Assembly (NCBI RefSeq): GCF_003833015.1 | Contig: NZ_RJLQ01000023.1 | Span: 1-64,000, forward strand | Direction: 5' to 3' | DNA: 64,000 nucleotides | DNA from: Clostridium sp. E02 | Lineage (GTDB): Bacteria > Bacillota > Clostridia > Lachnospirales > Lachnospiraceae | Part shown: positions 34,419 to 43,125 of the stretch, one piece after another | How the letters are laid out: each line of letters begins with the position of its first letter | How positions within the stretch are numbered: position 1 is the stretch's first letter | Notes under the pieces: generated by a model | Told to the model about the DNA's origin: nothing | What the model saw: the letters and a program-made list of their open reading frames with translations, nothing else | Database searches by the model: none | Position numbers and translations under genes: made by a program

Positions 34419-34446
34419 AAAAAAAAGAGGGCTGAGCCCTCTTTTT
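34419..34446 (-). terminator. Terminator of the cell-wall-binding protein
   Basis: A perfect 10-bp stem AAAAGAGGGC/GCCCTCTTTT with a TGA loop (34423-34445) and T8 on the minus strand. Confidence 0.85.
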
Positions 34447-34454
34447 AATAAATC

Positions 34455-34865
34455 TTATTCTTCAAACGCTTTGTCTAGTTTTCCACCCTTATCAAAGGAG
34501 TAACTAGAACCACCTATTTCAATCGTACCTGTCACCATATGACCTTTGGAATCAAAATAATACCAGTCGTCATTCACCTTCTGCCAGCCTTTTACCATAT
34601 ACCCATCTTGATCAAAATAGTACCACTTATTATCCACAGCCGCAAAACAGCCCTGTGAAAAAGAGCCATCACTGTTTCTATATTTCCAACCATCTGCTTC
34701 TTTTTTCCAGCCAGATTTCAGAGATTCAGAGGTATCTTCATTATAAATATTTTGAGCATTTGCCTCTATTTGCAGGGGAGATTGACGTAAAAAGGTCAAA
34801 CAACCAAACGAAATCAAACCAGTTGTTCCAAAAACAATCATCTTCTTCCATACTTTTTTCATCAT
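34455..34865 (-). CDS. Secreted protein with cell-wall/glucan-binding repeats
   Basis: This 136-residue protein has a basic start and a hydrophobic signal segment (MIVFGTTGLISFGCLTFL). About three CW_binding_1-type repeats follow, of the pattern GW-x-YYFD-x-GxMV-x-GW (KWYYFDQDGYMVKGWQKV; DWYYFDSKGHMVTGTIEI). These repeats bind choline or glucan on the cell wall. It carries no catalytic domain, so it is either a small surface binder or a truncated relative of larger hydrolases. GGAGGAG precedes the ATG. It appears monocistronic with its own terminator. Confidence 0.8.
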   Translation of the reverse strand: MMKKVWKKMIVFGTTGLISFGCLTFLRQSPLQIEANAQNIYNEDTSESLKSGWKKEADGWKYRNSDGSFSQGCFAAVDNKWYYFDQDGYMVKGWQKVNDDWYYFDSKGHMVTGTIEIGGSSYSFDKGGKLDKAFEE

Positions 34866-35004
34866 TTACTCCTCCACTGATTTTCTATAATTATAACAGA
34901 TTTTAATCCAAATTTCCATATCTTAATATTATTGTAAATATTTGTAATAACTAAGTTCATAATTGTATTCGCTTTAAAGTTTCAAAGTTTAAAGTACAAA
35001 AGCG

Positions 35005-35033
35005 TTGACAAGTCTCAAACTATCCTTTACAAT
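35005..35033 (+). promoter_or_regulatory. Sigma-A promoter of the aro operon
   Basis: TTGACA (35005-35010), 17 bases, TACAAT (35028-35033). The open frame that appears to start at 35005 begins with this -35 hexamer, so it cannot be the true start. Confidence 0.75.
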
Positions 35034-35070
35034 GAGGATTAATCATTTGTTAAAAGAGAGGGGATCCTAT

Positions 35071-36090
35071 ATGATTATCATAATGAAACCAAAAGCCTCT
35101 GTGGAAGCAGTGGAAAACATCAGATATATAATTGAAGCCAAAGGACTACAGGCTCATCTGTCTCAAGGGACAGAAGTAACGATTGTTGGAGTTGTTGGTG
35201 ATAAAACAAAACTTGAAGGTTCCAACATAGAAATGATGGAAGGAGTCGATAAAATTGTGGCCGTTACGGAACCTTATAAACTTGTAAATAAAAAATTTCA
35301 TCCAGATGACTCTGTGATCTCTGTGGGCAACGCTAAAATAGGCTCCGGACATCTTACTATGATGGCAGGTCCATGTGCGATCGAGAATCATGATATGCTC
35401 TTAGAAACTGCATATGCAGTAAAAAAAGCTGGTGCACAATTTCTACGAGGAGGCGCCTATAAACCAAGAACCTCACCTTATGCATTCCAGGGTCTGGAAG
35501 AAGAGGGGCTAAGGTATATGAAAGAAGCAAGGGAGGCAACTGGACTTAATGTTGTCTGCGAAGTCACCAGTCTTCGGGCTCTTGAAACTTCTGTCAAATA
35601 TGTAGATATGATACAGATTGGTGCCAGAAATATGCAAAACTTCGAGTTGCTAAAAGAAGCTGGAAAAGCCGGAATTCCTGTATTGTTAAAAAGAGGGCTC
35701 TCCGCAACCATTGACGAATGGCTCAATGCAGCAGAATACATTGCATCGGAAGGCAATCAAAACATCGTACTTTGCGAGAGAGGGATCCGTACATACGAGA
35801 CTGCGACCAGAAATACGCTGGACATCAGTGCGGTACCTGTGATTCGTTCCAAAAGCCACCTCCCTATTATCATTGACCCTAGTCATTCTACCGGAGTAAG
35901 AACTTATATTGAACCAATCTCGAAAGCAGCCATTGCTGTAGGTGCGGACGGACTGATTGTAGAAGTACACCCCTGCCCTTCTTCTGCATTGTCAGATGGC
36001 CCCCAATCCCTTACGTTTGATCAATTTAATCATCTTGTGGAAGAACTGATTCCTTACGCCAGACTTTCCGGGAGGGATATCCATGAATGA
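35071..36090 (+). CDS. aroF: 3-deoxy-7-phosphoheptulonate (DAHP) synthase, type I-beta with N-terminal ferredoxin-like domain
   Basis: First step of the shikimate pathway: phosphoenolpyruvate plus erythrose-4-phosphate to DAHP. The protein has 339 residues. Residues 1-70 are a ferredoxin-like/ACT-type regulatory domain (MIIIMKPKASVEAV). The barrel follows, with AGPCAIENHD, LRGGAYKPRTSPYAFQG, IQIGARNMQN and PIIIDPSHSTGVR. The start at 35071 has GAGGGG upstream and lies after the mapped promoter. Its stop overlaps tyrA by 8 bases. Allosteric control by aromatic amino acids is expected from the N-terminal domain. Confidence 0.94.
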   Translation: MIIIMKPKASVEAVENIRYIIEAKGLQAHLSQGTEVTIVGVVGDKTKLEGSNIEMMEGVDKIVAVTEPYKLVNKKFHPDDSVISVGNAKIGSGHLTMMAGPCAIENHDMLLETAYAVKKAGAQFLRGGAYKPRTSPYAFQGLEEEGLRYMKEAREATGLNVVCEVTSLRALETSVKYVDMIQIGARNMQNFELLKEAGKAGIPVLLKRGLSATIDEWLNAAEYIASEGNQNIVLCERGIRTYETATRNTLDISAVPVIRSKSHLPIIIDPSHSTGVRTYIEPISKAAIAVGADGLIVEVHPCPSSALSDGPQSLTFDQFNHLVEELIPYARLSGRDIHE

Positions 36091-37180
36091 TGCGGTCATT
36101 GCCTTTATTGGGCTTGGTCTCATCGGAGGTTCCATCGCCAGAGGGATCAAGCGAGAAGCACCTGATACAAAAATCATGGCTTATATGCGGACTCGCAAAA
36201 AGTTATTAAAAGCAAAAGAAGACGGAATTGTAGATGTGATACTTAACGGTGTTGGAGAAGAATTAAAAGAATGCGATCTGATCTTTCTCTGCACCCCAGT
36301 TGAATACAACGCCAATTACCTTTCACAAATCCAACCATTTCTAAAACCGGGAGCTATTATTACGGACGTAGGCAGCACGAAAACAGACATTCATGAAGAA
36401 GTGATCCGCCTTGGAATGGAATCCTGTTTTATCGGGGGACATCCCATGGCTGGGTCGGAAAAAACAGGGTATGAAAATTCCACCTCTCATCTTTTAGAGA
36501 ATGCCTATTACATCATAACACCTACCACCCTTACCACATCCGGACAAACAGATCGCTTGGTTAACATTGCAACGATGATTGGTTCCCTCCCAATTGTCCT
36601 TGATTATCAGGAACATGATTTTGTTACGGCCGGAATCAGTCACCTGCCGCATATTATCGCATCCAGTTTGGTCAATTTGATCAGAGATACCGATAGCGGA
36701 CAGGGACTTATGAAGCAGCTTGCCGCAGGAGGATTTAAGGATATTACAAGAATCGCTTCGTCTTCGCCAGAGATGTGGGAACAGATATGCTTGACAAACC
36801 ATAAAAATCTGGGCATCATCCTAGAGCGTTATATTACTTCCTTAAATCAGATCCTGGCTGAATTAAAATCCAAAAACAGTCCGTACATCCATGAACTTTT
36901 CCAGTCTTCTAGAATATACCGTGATTCCTTTTCGGAACACGCAGCCGGTTCCATTCCTCCAGAACATTTCTTCACGGTAGACATGGCAGACGAGGTTGGC
37001 GCCATCTCCACGTTATCGGTTATCCTTGCTGCCAAGGGAATCAGCATTAAAAATATAGGCATCAATCATAACCGGGAACAAGGGGAAGGGGCTCTGCGCA
37101 TTGAGTTTTATGACAGGGAGAACATGAATCAGGCATGGAAACAACTGGAACATTACCACTATGATTTAACATCAAATTAA
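36083..37180 (+). CDS. tyrA: Prephenate dehydrogenase with ACT domain
   Basis: Converts prephenate to 4-hydroxyphenylpyruvate for tyrosine. This 365-residue protein has a Rossmann NAD site GLGLIGGSIARG at the N-terminus, the GGHPMAGSEKTG catalytic-His region and ISHLPHIIAS. A C-terminal ACT domain (MADEVGAISTLSVILAAKGI) fits tyrosine feedback. Its ATG overlaps the aroF stop, so the two are translationally coupled. Confidence 0.94.
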   Translation: MNDAVIAFIGLGLIGGSIARGIKREAPDTKIMAYMRTRKKLLKAKEDGIVDVILNGVGEELKECDLIFLCTPVEYNANYLSQIQPFLKPGAIITDVGSTKTDIHEEVIRLGMESCFIGGHPMAGSEKTGYENSTSHLLENAYYIITPTTLTTSGQTDRLVNIATMIGSLPIVLDYQEHDFVTAGISHLPHIIASSLVNLIRDTDSGQGLMKQLAAGGFKDITRIASSSPEMWEQICLTNHKNLGIILERYITSLNQILAELKSKNSPYIHELFQSSRIYRDSFSEHAAGSIPPEHFFTVDMADEVGAISTLSVILAAKGISIKNIGINHNREQGEGALRIEFYDRENMNQAWKQLEHYHYDLTSN

Positions 37181-37194
37181 TGAGAGGATTCTTT

Positions 37195-38484
37195 ATGAAA
37201 TTCACAAAAGCCTCCCCTTTAAAGGGGGAAATCACAATCCCAGGAGACAAATCCATCTCCCATCGCAGCGTCATGTTTGGTTCCATTGCAAAAGGAACCA
37301 CAGAAATTTCCCATTTTCTTCAAGGGGCCGACTGTTTGTCAACAATCTCATGTTTTAAAAACATGGGAATTAAAATTGAGAACAAAGGGGATCGCGTAAC
37401 CGTACATGGCAATGGACTTCATGGCTTAAGAAAGCCAGATACCATTCTAGACTGTGGAAACAGCGGTACCACAACCAGATTGATCTCCGGAATCCTTTCT
37501 GCTCAAAATTTTCGAGTCACTTTAACTGGCGATGAATCCATACAAAAACGCCCCATGAAACGGATTATGAAACCGCTTGCACAAATGGGCGCCGACATCA
37601 AAAGTGTAAATAACAATGACTGCGCCCCACTCAGAATCAACGGACAAAGTCTCCACGGGATTCATTATAACAGTGAGGTTGCTTCCGCCCAGATTAAGTC
37701 TTCAATTCTGCTTGCCGGGCTTTATGCAGACAGCGAAACAAAAGTTACAGAACCATACGTTTCGAGAAATCACACGGAAATCATGCTAAAGAGCTTCGGA
37801 GCGGATGTCCAGACAGAGGGCACCACCGCTTGCATTTATCCTGTCAGAGAACTCTATGGAAATAAGATTGTAGTTCCGGGAGACATCTCTTCTGCTGCAT
37901 ACTTCATCGCCGCAGGCCTGTTGGTTCCGGATTCAGAAATTTTGATCAAAAACGTGGGCATCAACCCTACTCGTGACGGCCTCCTTCACATATGCCGGGA
38001 TATGGGTGCTGATCTTACGCTTTTGGAAGTTCATAAGGATTCAGGAGAACCTACTGCCGATATCCTGGTAAGATCCAGTTCCCTTCACGGCACCGTCATC
38101 GGAGGAGCCATCATTCCAACTCTGATTGACGAGCTTCCTGTAATAGCCGCAATGGCCTGCTTTGCCAAGGGTGAAACAGTTATTCAGGATGCTGCGGAGT
38201 TAAAGGTAAAGGAATCTAATCGGATAGAAGTCATGGTACAAAACCTGGCCGCCATGGGTGCCGATGTTACGGAAACTGAAGATGGAATGATCATCCGCGG
38301 CGGGAAGCCCCTTCACGGCACTGTCATTAACAGTAATCTGGATCACAGGATAGCCATGACCTTTGCCGTAACCGGACTGTGTGCCGAAGGAGAGACCGAA
38401 ATTTCAAGAGCCGAATGCGTGAATATATCCTATCCCGGCTTTTACCAAGATCTTGAGCAGCTGCAGAGTCCTGTGAAACGCTAA
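37195..38484 (+). CDS. aroA: 3-phosphoshikimate 1-carboxyvinyltransferase (EPSP synthase)
   Basis: Sixth shikimate step, joining shikimate-3-phosphate and phosphoenolpyruvate. The 429-residue protein shows GDKSISHRSVMFGSIAKG near the start, CGNSGTTTRLISGIL, and SNLDHRIAMTFAVTGL near the end: the phosphate- and PEP-binding segments of EPSP synthases. The ATG at 37195 has GAGAGG upstream; an ATG at 37180 that overlaps the tyrA stop has no ribosome site of its own. It is the last gene of aroF-tyrA-aroA. Confidence 0.95.
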   Translation: MKFTKASPLKGEITIPGDKSISHRSVMFGSIAKGTTEISHFLQGADCLSTISCFKNMGIKIENKGDRVTVHGNGLHGLRKPDTILDCGNSGTTTRLISGILSAQNFRVTLTGDESIQKRPMKRIMKPLAQMGADIKSVNNNDCAPLRINGQSLHGIHYNSEVASAQIKSSILLAGLYADSETKVTEPYVSRNHTEIMLKSFGADVQTEGTTACIYPVRELYGNKIVVPGDISSAAYFIAAGLLVPDSEILIKNVGINPTRDGLLHICRDMGADLTLLEVHKDSGEPTADILVRSSSLHGTVIGGAIIPTLIDELPVIAAMACFAKGETVIQDAAELKVKESNRIEVMVQNLAAMGADVTETEDGMIIRGGKPLHGTVINSNLDHRIAMTFAVTGLCAEGETEISRAECVNISYPGFYQDLEQLQSPVKR

Positions 38485-38523
38485 AAATATCGCCAGTCGC
38501 TTTCTGCCGCTGGCGATATTTTT
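38483..38523. terminator. Bidirectional terminator after aroA
   Basis: A perfect 14-bp stem AAAAATATCGCCAG (38483-38496 with 38510-38523), T5 on the plus strand and also T-rich on the minus strand. It overlaps the aroA stop. Confidence 0.85.
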
Positions 38524-38563
38524 ATTTCTATGCCGCTTACGCTAATTGTTCTCTCCAAACGGA

Positions 38564-39076
38564 TCATGACACTTCGATCTGACACACCTTCATTGCGTTC
38601 AATGCATTCTCATGGCTTACCTGCGTAACTCCGGCACAGCAGGAGGAATCCACCAGAATCGGTGTCTCCGGAAGAAAGGCTTTCATAAGCAAAGCGTTGG
38701 AAATCACGCAGATGTCTGTACATAAACCAACCAGCTCAATGGACTCATACTCACGTCCCGTCACGTATGCTCCGATTGTCGCGCTGCCAAACGTACTCTT
38801 TTCAAACCGCTTTCCTTGAAATTCCTTTATTCTATCATCAAGTTCCCAGCCATCAGTCCCCCTTACGCAGTGAATCACTGGAAGCTTACTCCCCTCCAGT
38901 GATTCCAGATAATTCTCCCCATGGGTATCCAGCGTAAAGATGACCTCATCTCCTGCTGCCTTATATTCTTCTATTTTCTTTTTTACCTTGGGAACAATCG
39001 CCGCCGCTTCCCTGCTTCCTAAGGAACCATCAATAAAATCCTTCTGCATATCTACAACAATTAGTAATTTTTTCAT
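38564..39076 (-). CDS. Isochorismatase-fold cysteine hydrolase (nicotinamidase-like)
   Basis: This 170-residue protein has the cysteine hydrolase triad region: Asp in LLIVVDMQKDFIDGSLG, a Lys in RFEKSTFGS, and the nucleophile in ELVGLCTDICVISNAL. HGENY resembles the nicotinamidase metal site. It would deamidate nicotinamide in NAD salvage, although other amide substrates are possible. The start at 39076 has GGAGG 7 bases upstream; the reading from 39115 does not. It converges on aroA. Confidence 0.85.
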   Translation of the reverse strand: MKKLLIVVDMQKDFIDGSLGSREAAAIVPKVKKKIEEYKAAGDEVIFTLDTHGENYLESLEGSKLPVIHCVRGTDGWELDDRIKEFQGKRFEKSTFGSATIGAYVTGREYESIELVGLCTDICVISNALLMKAFLPETPILVDSSCCAGVTQVSHENALNAMKVCQIEVS

Positions 39077-39213
39077 AATAGACCTCCACCAATGATAATA
39101 CTTCCATTTTATCACAAATCACTAAGAAGAAAAAGAGGCGAATCGATTACTAGAATATCCGGCATCGAAAGCCTGACAATTTCTACCTTCCAGCCGTATT
39201 TCTCAAATATTAG

Positions 39214-39242
39214 TTGACAAATCAGCTTCCACGCATTAATAT
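39214..39242 (+). promoter_or_regulatory. Promoter of the tryptophan T-box transcript
   Basis: TTGACA (39214-39219), 17 bases, TAATAT (39237-39242). Stem I of the T-box starts shortly after it. Confidence 0.75.
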
Positions 39243-39284
39243 ATTGATTAAATAGACAAAACCGTTGAAAAAGAGGAGTAAGCT

Positions 39285-39528
39285 TTTTAAGTATAATAAC
39301 AGAGAGCCGTCGTTGGTGTGAGTGCGGTATTATGCAGAGAGCTGAATGGACTTTTGAGGGCAGCCTTGAACTTATGATTATGTAGGGGCTGACGGAAACC
39401 ACAACCGTTATATCCGTGGCATATATGTTCGTATATGAAAAGTGGGCTTAATAAGCCAATTTGAGTGGCACCGCGGATTGAATGATTCGTCTCAAGTATG
39501 GGAATAACGTACTTGGGACTTTTTTTTA
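39285..39528 (+). promoter_or_regulatory. T-box leader with tryptophan specifier (TGG)
   Basis: AGAGAGCCGTCGTTGGTG marks Stem I. GAATGGACTTTTGAGG holds TGG at 39347-39349 in the specifier position, the same register as CTG in the leuS leader. The T-box element GAGTGGCACCGCGG lies at about 39463-39476. A terminator (39489-39498 with 39510-39519, then T8) follows. Uncharged tRNA-Trp should switch on the downstream transporter. Confidence 0.88.
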
Positions 39529-39581
39529 TATTTTTTTCGCTTATTAAATTAAAATTGAAATTATGAAGGAGGATACATATT

Positions 39582-40604
39582 ATGAAAAAATCTATGAAAA
39601 CCCTGCTATTTGCTGCTTTAACTGCTGCTGCACTCTCCGGTTGCTCTTCCAATAAAACCCCAGGTAGTGCTGCTGATTCCACTGGGAATCAAACTTATAC
39701 CATTGGCATTGGTCAATTTGCAGAACACGGTTCTTTAGACAACTGCCGAGAGGGATTTTTAAAAGGACTGCAAGAAGAAGGCATTGAAGAAGGAAAGAAT
39801 CTTACCGTTATGTATGAAAATGCACAGGCGGATGGTGGAACTGCCAGCCAGATCATTAACAACTTTATTACCAAAAAAGCAGATTTAATCTGTGCCATTG
39901 CAACCCCCATGGCACAAGCCGCCTATAGCGGAGCAAAAAAGAAAGACATTCCAGTTATTTTCACAGCAGTTACCGACCCAGTTGCTGCCGCCCTGGCAAA
40001 GGAAGATGGGACACCGGTTGGCAAAATAACAGGTACCAGTGATAAACTGCCCGTAGAAAAACAGCTGGAAATGATTCGTACCATTCTTCCCGATGCAAAG
40101 ACCATCGGAATTTTATACAGTACCAGTGAAATAAACTCTGAAGCAGCGATCAAGGAGTATAAGGCAGCGGCAGCTGAGTATGGTTTCGAGATTGTGGAAG
40201 GCCCAGTTACCGCAGCTGCTGATATTCCTCTTGCTGCTGATAACATCTTAACAAAGGTTGATTGTTTGAATAATTTAACGGATAATACGGTAGTAAGTTC
40301 CCTTCCAATGATCTTAGATAAAGCAGCAAAAAAGAACATTCCTGTGTTTGGAAGTGAGATCGAGCAGGTTAAGATCGGTTGCCTGGCTGCTATGGGACTT
40401 GACTATGTGGACCTGGGAATGCAAACAGGAAAAATGGCTGCAAAAGTATTAAAGGGAGAATCAAATGCAGATGAACTTAATTTTGAGATCATAAAGGATG
40501 CGGCTTTTTACGGCAATGCAGAAGCAGCTAAAAAGCTGGGAATAACACTTCCTAAAAATTTGGCCGATTCAGCTGCTGAAATTTTTACAGATATTACCCG
40601 CTAG
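39582..40604 (+). CDS. trpX: ABC transporter substrate-binding lipoprotein, tryptophan (TrpX type)
   Basis: This 340-residue protein has a lipoprotein signal (LLFAALTAAALSGCSS, lipobox LSGC) and an ABC_sub_bind fold of two lobes (YTIGIGQFAEHGSLDNCREG, DLICAIATPMAQAA, NNLTDNTVVSSLPMI). This family, with its permease and ATPase, is the predicted TrpXYZ tryptophan importer of Firmicutes. The Trp specifier in the T-box leader immediately upstream gives the substrate. AAGGAGG precedes the ATG. Confidence 0.87.
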   Translation: MKKSMKTLLFAALTAAALSGCSSNKTPGSAADSTGNQTYTIGIGQFAEHGSLDNCREGFLKGLQEEGIEEGKNLTVMYENAQADGGTASQIINNFITKKADLICAIATPMAQAAYSGAKKKDIPVIFTAVTDPVAAALAKEDGTPVGKITGTSDKLPVEKQLEMIRTILPDAKTIGILYSTSEINSEAAIKEYKAAAAEYGFEIVEGPVTAAADIPLAADNILTKVDCLNNLTDNTVVSSLPMILDKAAKKNIPVFGSEIEQVKIGCLAAMGLDYVDLGMQTGKMAAKVLKGESNADELNFEIIKDAAFYGNAEAAKKLGITLPKNLADSAAEIFTDITR

Positions 40605-40647
40605 TATCGCGCCAAATTATACGAACCATATTGGAGGAAATAAAAGC

Positions 40648-41532
40648 ATGTCAATTTTACTAGGTTTTATGGAAGAAGGTTTCATCTATGCCATTATGGC
40701 ACTGGGGGTATACATTACGTATAAGATCCTTGATTTTCCGGATCTGTCAGTAGATGGAACCTTTCCTCTTGGAGGTGCGGTCACTGTTACTCTGCTATTA
40801 GCTGGAGTAAATCCAATGGTTTCACTTTTACTTTCCTTTCTCGCCGGCGCTCTTGCCGGATGCATCACAGGGCTGATTCACGTCAAATTAAAGGTAAGAG
40901 ATCTTCTCTCTGGTATCATTGTCATGACAGCGCTTTATTCTCTAAATTTAAGAATCGCAGGGCAGGCAAATGTTGCTTTTTTTAATCAGGATACCATTTT
41001 TGATAACCAATTTATAAACCGCTTGTTCCCAGAACCGTTCTCTGATATATCTGTGATTGTTATCCTTGCAATCATCGTGATTGTTGTTAAACTGCTATTA
41101 GACCAGTATTTAAAGACGCGTTCTGGATATCTGCTTCGCGCTGTTGGGGATAATGAAACCCTTGTGACTTCTCTTGCCAAAGACAAGGGAACTGTAAAAA
41201 TCATTGGTCTTTCCATTGCCAATGGGCTTGCAGCTCTCTCCGGTGCCGTATACTGCCAGCATAAAGGTTTTTTTGAAATCAGTATTGGTACTGGAACCAT
41301 TGTGATCGGTCTTGCCAGTGTGATCATCGGTACAAAACTGTTTAAGCGGATTGGATTGATAAAATCTACTACGGCTGTCATTGCAGGATCTATTATTTAC
41401 AAGGGTTGTGTCTCCTTAGCCATCTTCCTTGGAATGGAAGCATCGGATCTTAAACTGGTCACATCCATCTTGTTTTTAGTTATCCTGGTATTCAGCACCA
41501 GAAAGGAGAAAAAGGTGAAGCATCATGATTGA
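40648..41532 (+). CDS. trpY: ABC transporter permease, tryptophan (TrpY type)
   Basis: This 294-residue membrane protein has about eight hydrophobic segments and the branched-chain/BMP-type permease look (ILDFPDLSVDGTFPLGGAVT; GLAALSGAVYCQHKGFFEIS). It lies 43 bases after trpX, with GGAGG upstream, and overlaps trpZ by 8 bases. The T-box covers the whole operon. Confidence 0.87.
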   Translation: MSILLGFMEEGFIYAIMALGVYITYKILDFPDLSVDGTFPLGGAVTVTLLLAGVNPMVSLLLSFLAGALAGCITGLIHVKLKVRDLLSGIIVMTALYSLNLRIAGQANVAFFNQDTIFDNQFINRLFPEPFSDISVIVILAIIVIVVKLLLDQYLKTRSGYLLRAVGDNETLVTSLAKDKGTVKIIGLSIANGLAALSGAVYCQHKGFFEISIGTGTIVIGLASVIIGTKLFKRIGLIKSTTAVIAGSIIYKGCVSLAIFLGMEASDLKLVTSILFLVILVFSTRKEKKVKHHD

Positions 41533-42298
41533 ACTAATTGACATCAATAAATATTACAATCAAGGAACGATCAATGAAATGTGCTTGTTTCATGACTTTC
41601 ATTTAACCATTAAAGACCAGCAGTTTGTATCTGTTGTTGGAAGCAATGGCTCTGGGAAAACAACTCTTTTAAATATTATCTGCGGAAGCATCCCTTTAGA
41701 CAGTGGTACCATTTTCATGAATGGAACTGATATCACCAATATGCCAGAATATAAACGGCAGCGCAGAATTGGCAGAGTCTATCAGAATCCTGCCATGGGT
41801 ACTTGCCCTGAAATGACCATCGTTGAGAACATGGCACTTGCTGATACCAAAGGGAAGCCTTTTAACTTGCTTCCTGGTACAAACAAACAGAGAATTGATT
41901 TTTATAGAGAACAGCTTCGATCACTGTCTCTTGGTCTGGAAGATAAAATGAATGTAAAAGTTGGTGTTCTCTCCGGAGGACAGAGGCAGGCAATGGCTCT
42001 ACTTATGTCCACGATGACCCCCATAGAATTTTTAATCCTGGACGAACATACCGCTGCACTGGATCCAAAGACTGCGGAAACCATTATGGCTTTGACGGAT
42101 AAAATCGTGAAAGAGAAGAAGCTAACTACCATTATGGTGACCCACAACCTGCGTTATGCACAAGAATATGGAAATCGTCTGTTGATGATGCACCAGGGAA
42201 AAGCAATTATTGACAAATCCGAAACCGAAAAAGCAAATATAAATACCAATTTCATTCTAGATAAATTCAATGAAATCAGCATTGAATGCGGGAATTAA
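41525..42298 (+). CDS. trpZ: ABC transporter ATP-binding protein, tryptophan (TrpZ type)
   Basis: This 257-residue ATPase has Walker A GSNGSGKTT, signature LSGGQRQAM, Walker B FLILDEHTAALDP and switch His in MVTHNLRYA. The long insert between Walker A and signature (NPAMGTCPEMTIVENMALAD) is typical of this family. It starts within the end of trpY and is the last gene before a terminator. Confidence 0.9.
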   Translation: MIELIDINKYYNQGTINEMCLFHDFHLTIKDQQFVSVVGSNGSGKTTLLNIICGSIPLDSGTIFMNGTDITNMPEYKRQRRIGRVYQNPAMGTCPEMTIVENMALADTKGKPFNLLPGTNKQRIDFYREQLRSLSLGLEDKMNVKVGVLSGGQRQAMALLMSTMTPIEFLILDEHTAALDPKTAETIMALTDKIVKEKKLTTIMVTHNLRYAQEYGNRLLMMHQGKAIIDKSETEKANINTNFILDKFNEISIECGN

Positions 42299-42319
42299 AA
42301 ATATTTGTCAAGCTCTTTC

Positions 42320-42347
42320 GTGACTGTGATAAAGTCACTGTTTTGTT
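42320..42347 (+). terminator. Terminator of trpXYZ
   Basis: A 6-bp GTGACT/AGTCAC stem with a 7-base loop, followed by a T-rich tract, 22 bases after the trpZ stop. Confidence 0.6.
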
Positions 42348-42425
42348 TTATAAAATCTTTATAATCATATATAGTCGGTAAACCGAACTTTAGCTTCTTT
42401 GCTATGTATTTATGAGGAGGATTTT

Positions 42426-43073
42426 ATGAAAACGTTATCTTTATTATGGAAAAAATATTCATTCCTGTTACTTGTCATGTTTGTGATATCTGGTCTTTTT
42501 GATTTGAGATTTGCCGTAGTTGCTGTCATCTGTATGGCTGCACCCGTTGCCGTGTCTTTCTTTCGAGGGAGATACTGGTGTGGAAATCTTTGCCCAAGAG
42601 GTAGTTTTTACGACAACGTAATGATTAAATTTACGCCGAACAAACCGGTACCCAAATTTTTGAAAAGCACTGGCTTTCGGGCTTTTATGGTTGTGTTCAT
42701 GTTGAGTATGTTTGGATTTGGAATCAAACAGAACTGGGGAAACTTATATGGAATTGGTATGGTGTTTTACCGCCTGATTGTTGTTACTACCGTTGTAGGG
42801 ATTATCCTCTCTCTCTTTTACAATCAACGGACTTGGTGTAGCTTCTGTCCCATGGGTACTCTCTCCTCCTGGGTTAGCCGATTTAAAAAAAACAAACGGG
42901 TATTAAAAGTATCTAATTCTTGTGTTTCTTGTAAACTCTGCGAAAAGAAATGCCCGATTGGTCTTGTTCCTTACGAGTACAAAGGGGATTTACTCAGCCA
43001 TCCCGATTGTATTCAGTGTGGAAAATGCGTCACTGTCTGTCCCAAAAAAGCAATTGGCTATGATCAATCATAA
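42426..43073 (+). CDS. Membrane-bound polyferredoxin (NapH/CcoG-like 4Fe-4S protein)
   Basis: This 215-residue protein has about four hydrophobic segments. Two CxxxCP motifs border the membrane region (CGNLCPRGSFYD and CSFCPMGTLSSW). A C-terminal 2[4Fe-4S] ferredoxin domain follows (CVSCKLCEKKCPIG and CIQCGKCVTVCPKKAIG). It probably passes electrons across or along the membrane; the partner is not apparent from neighbours. The ATG at 42426 has GAGGAGG upstream; the earlier start at 42399 has none. It ends inside a 58-bp palindromic terminator. Confidence 0.83.
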   Translation: MKTLSLLWKKYSFLLLVMFVISGLFDLRFAVVAVICMAAPVAVSFFRGRYWCGNLCPRGSFYDNVMIKFTPNKPVPKFLKSTGFRAFMVVFMLSMFGFGIKQNWGNLYGIGMVFYRLIVVTTVVGIILSLFYNQRTWCSFCPMGTLSSWVSRFKKNKRVLKVSNSCVSCKLCEKKCPIGLVPYEYKGDLLSHPDCIQCGKCVTVCPKKAIGYDQS

Positions 43074-43123
43074 AAAACCGGAAGAAAATCTTTGCAAAGA
43101 TTTTCTTCCGGTTTTTTATGATT
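43066..43123. terminator. 58-bp perfect palindrome, bidirectional terminator
   Basis: A perfect inverted repeat with no spacer, centred between 43094 and 43095 (TTTG/CAAA), arms AATCATAAAAAACCGG... It includes the stop codon of the polyferredoxin and ends 2 bases from the stop of the converging kinase. T6 runs lie on both strands. Confidence 0.85.
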
Positions 43124-43125
43124 AA

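Noticed and set aside
39112-39682. Open frames across the tryptophan leader
   Set aside because: The region folds as a T-box leader with promoter and terminator, and the frames lack ribosome sites.
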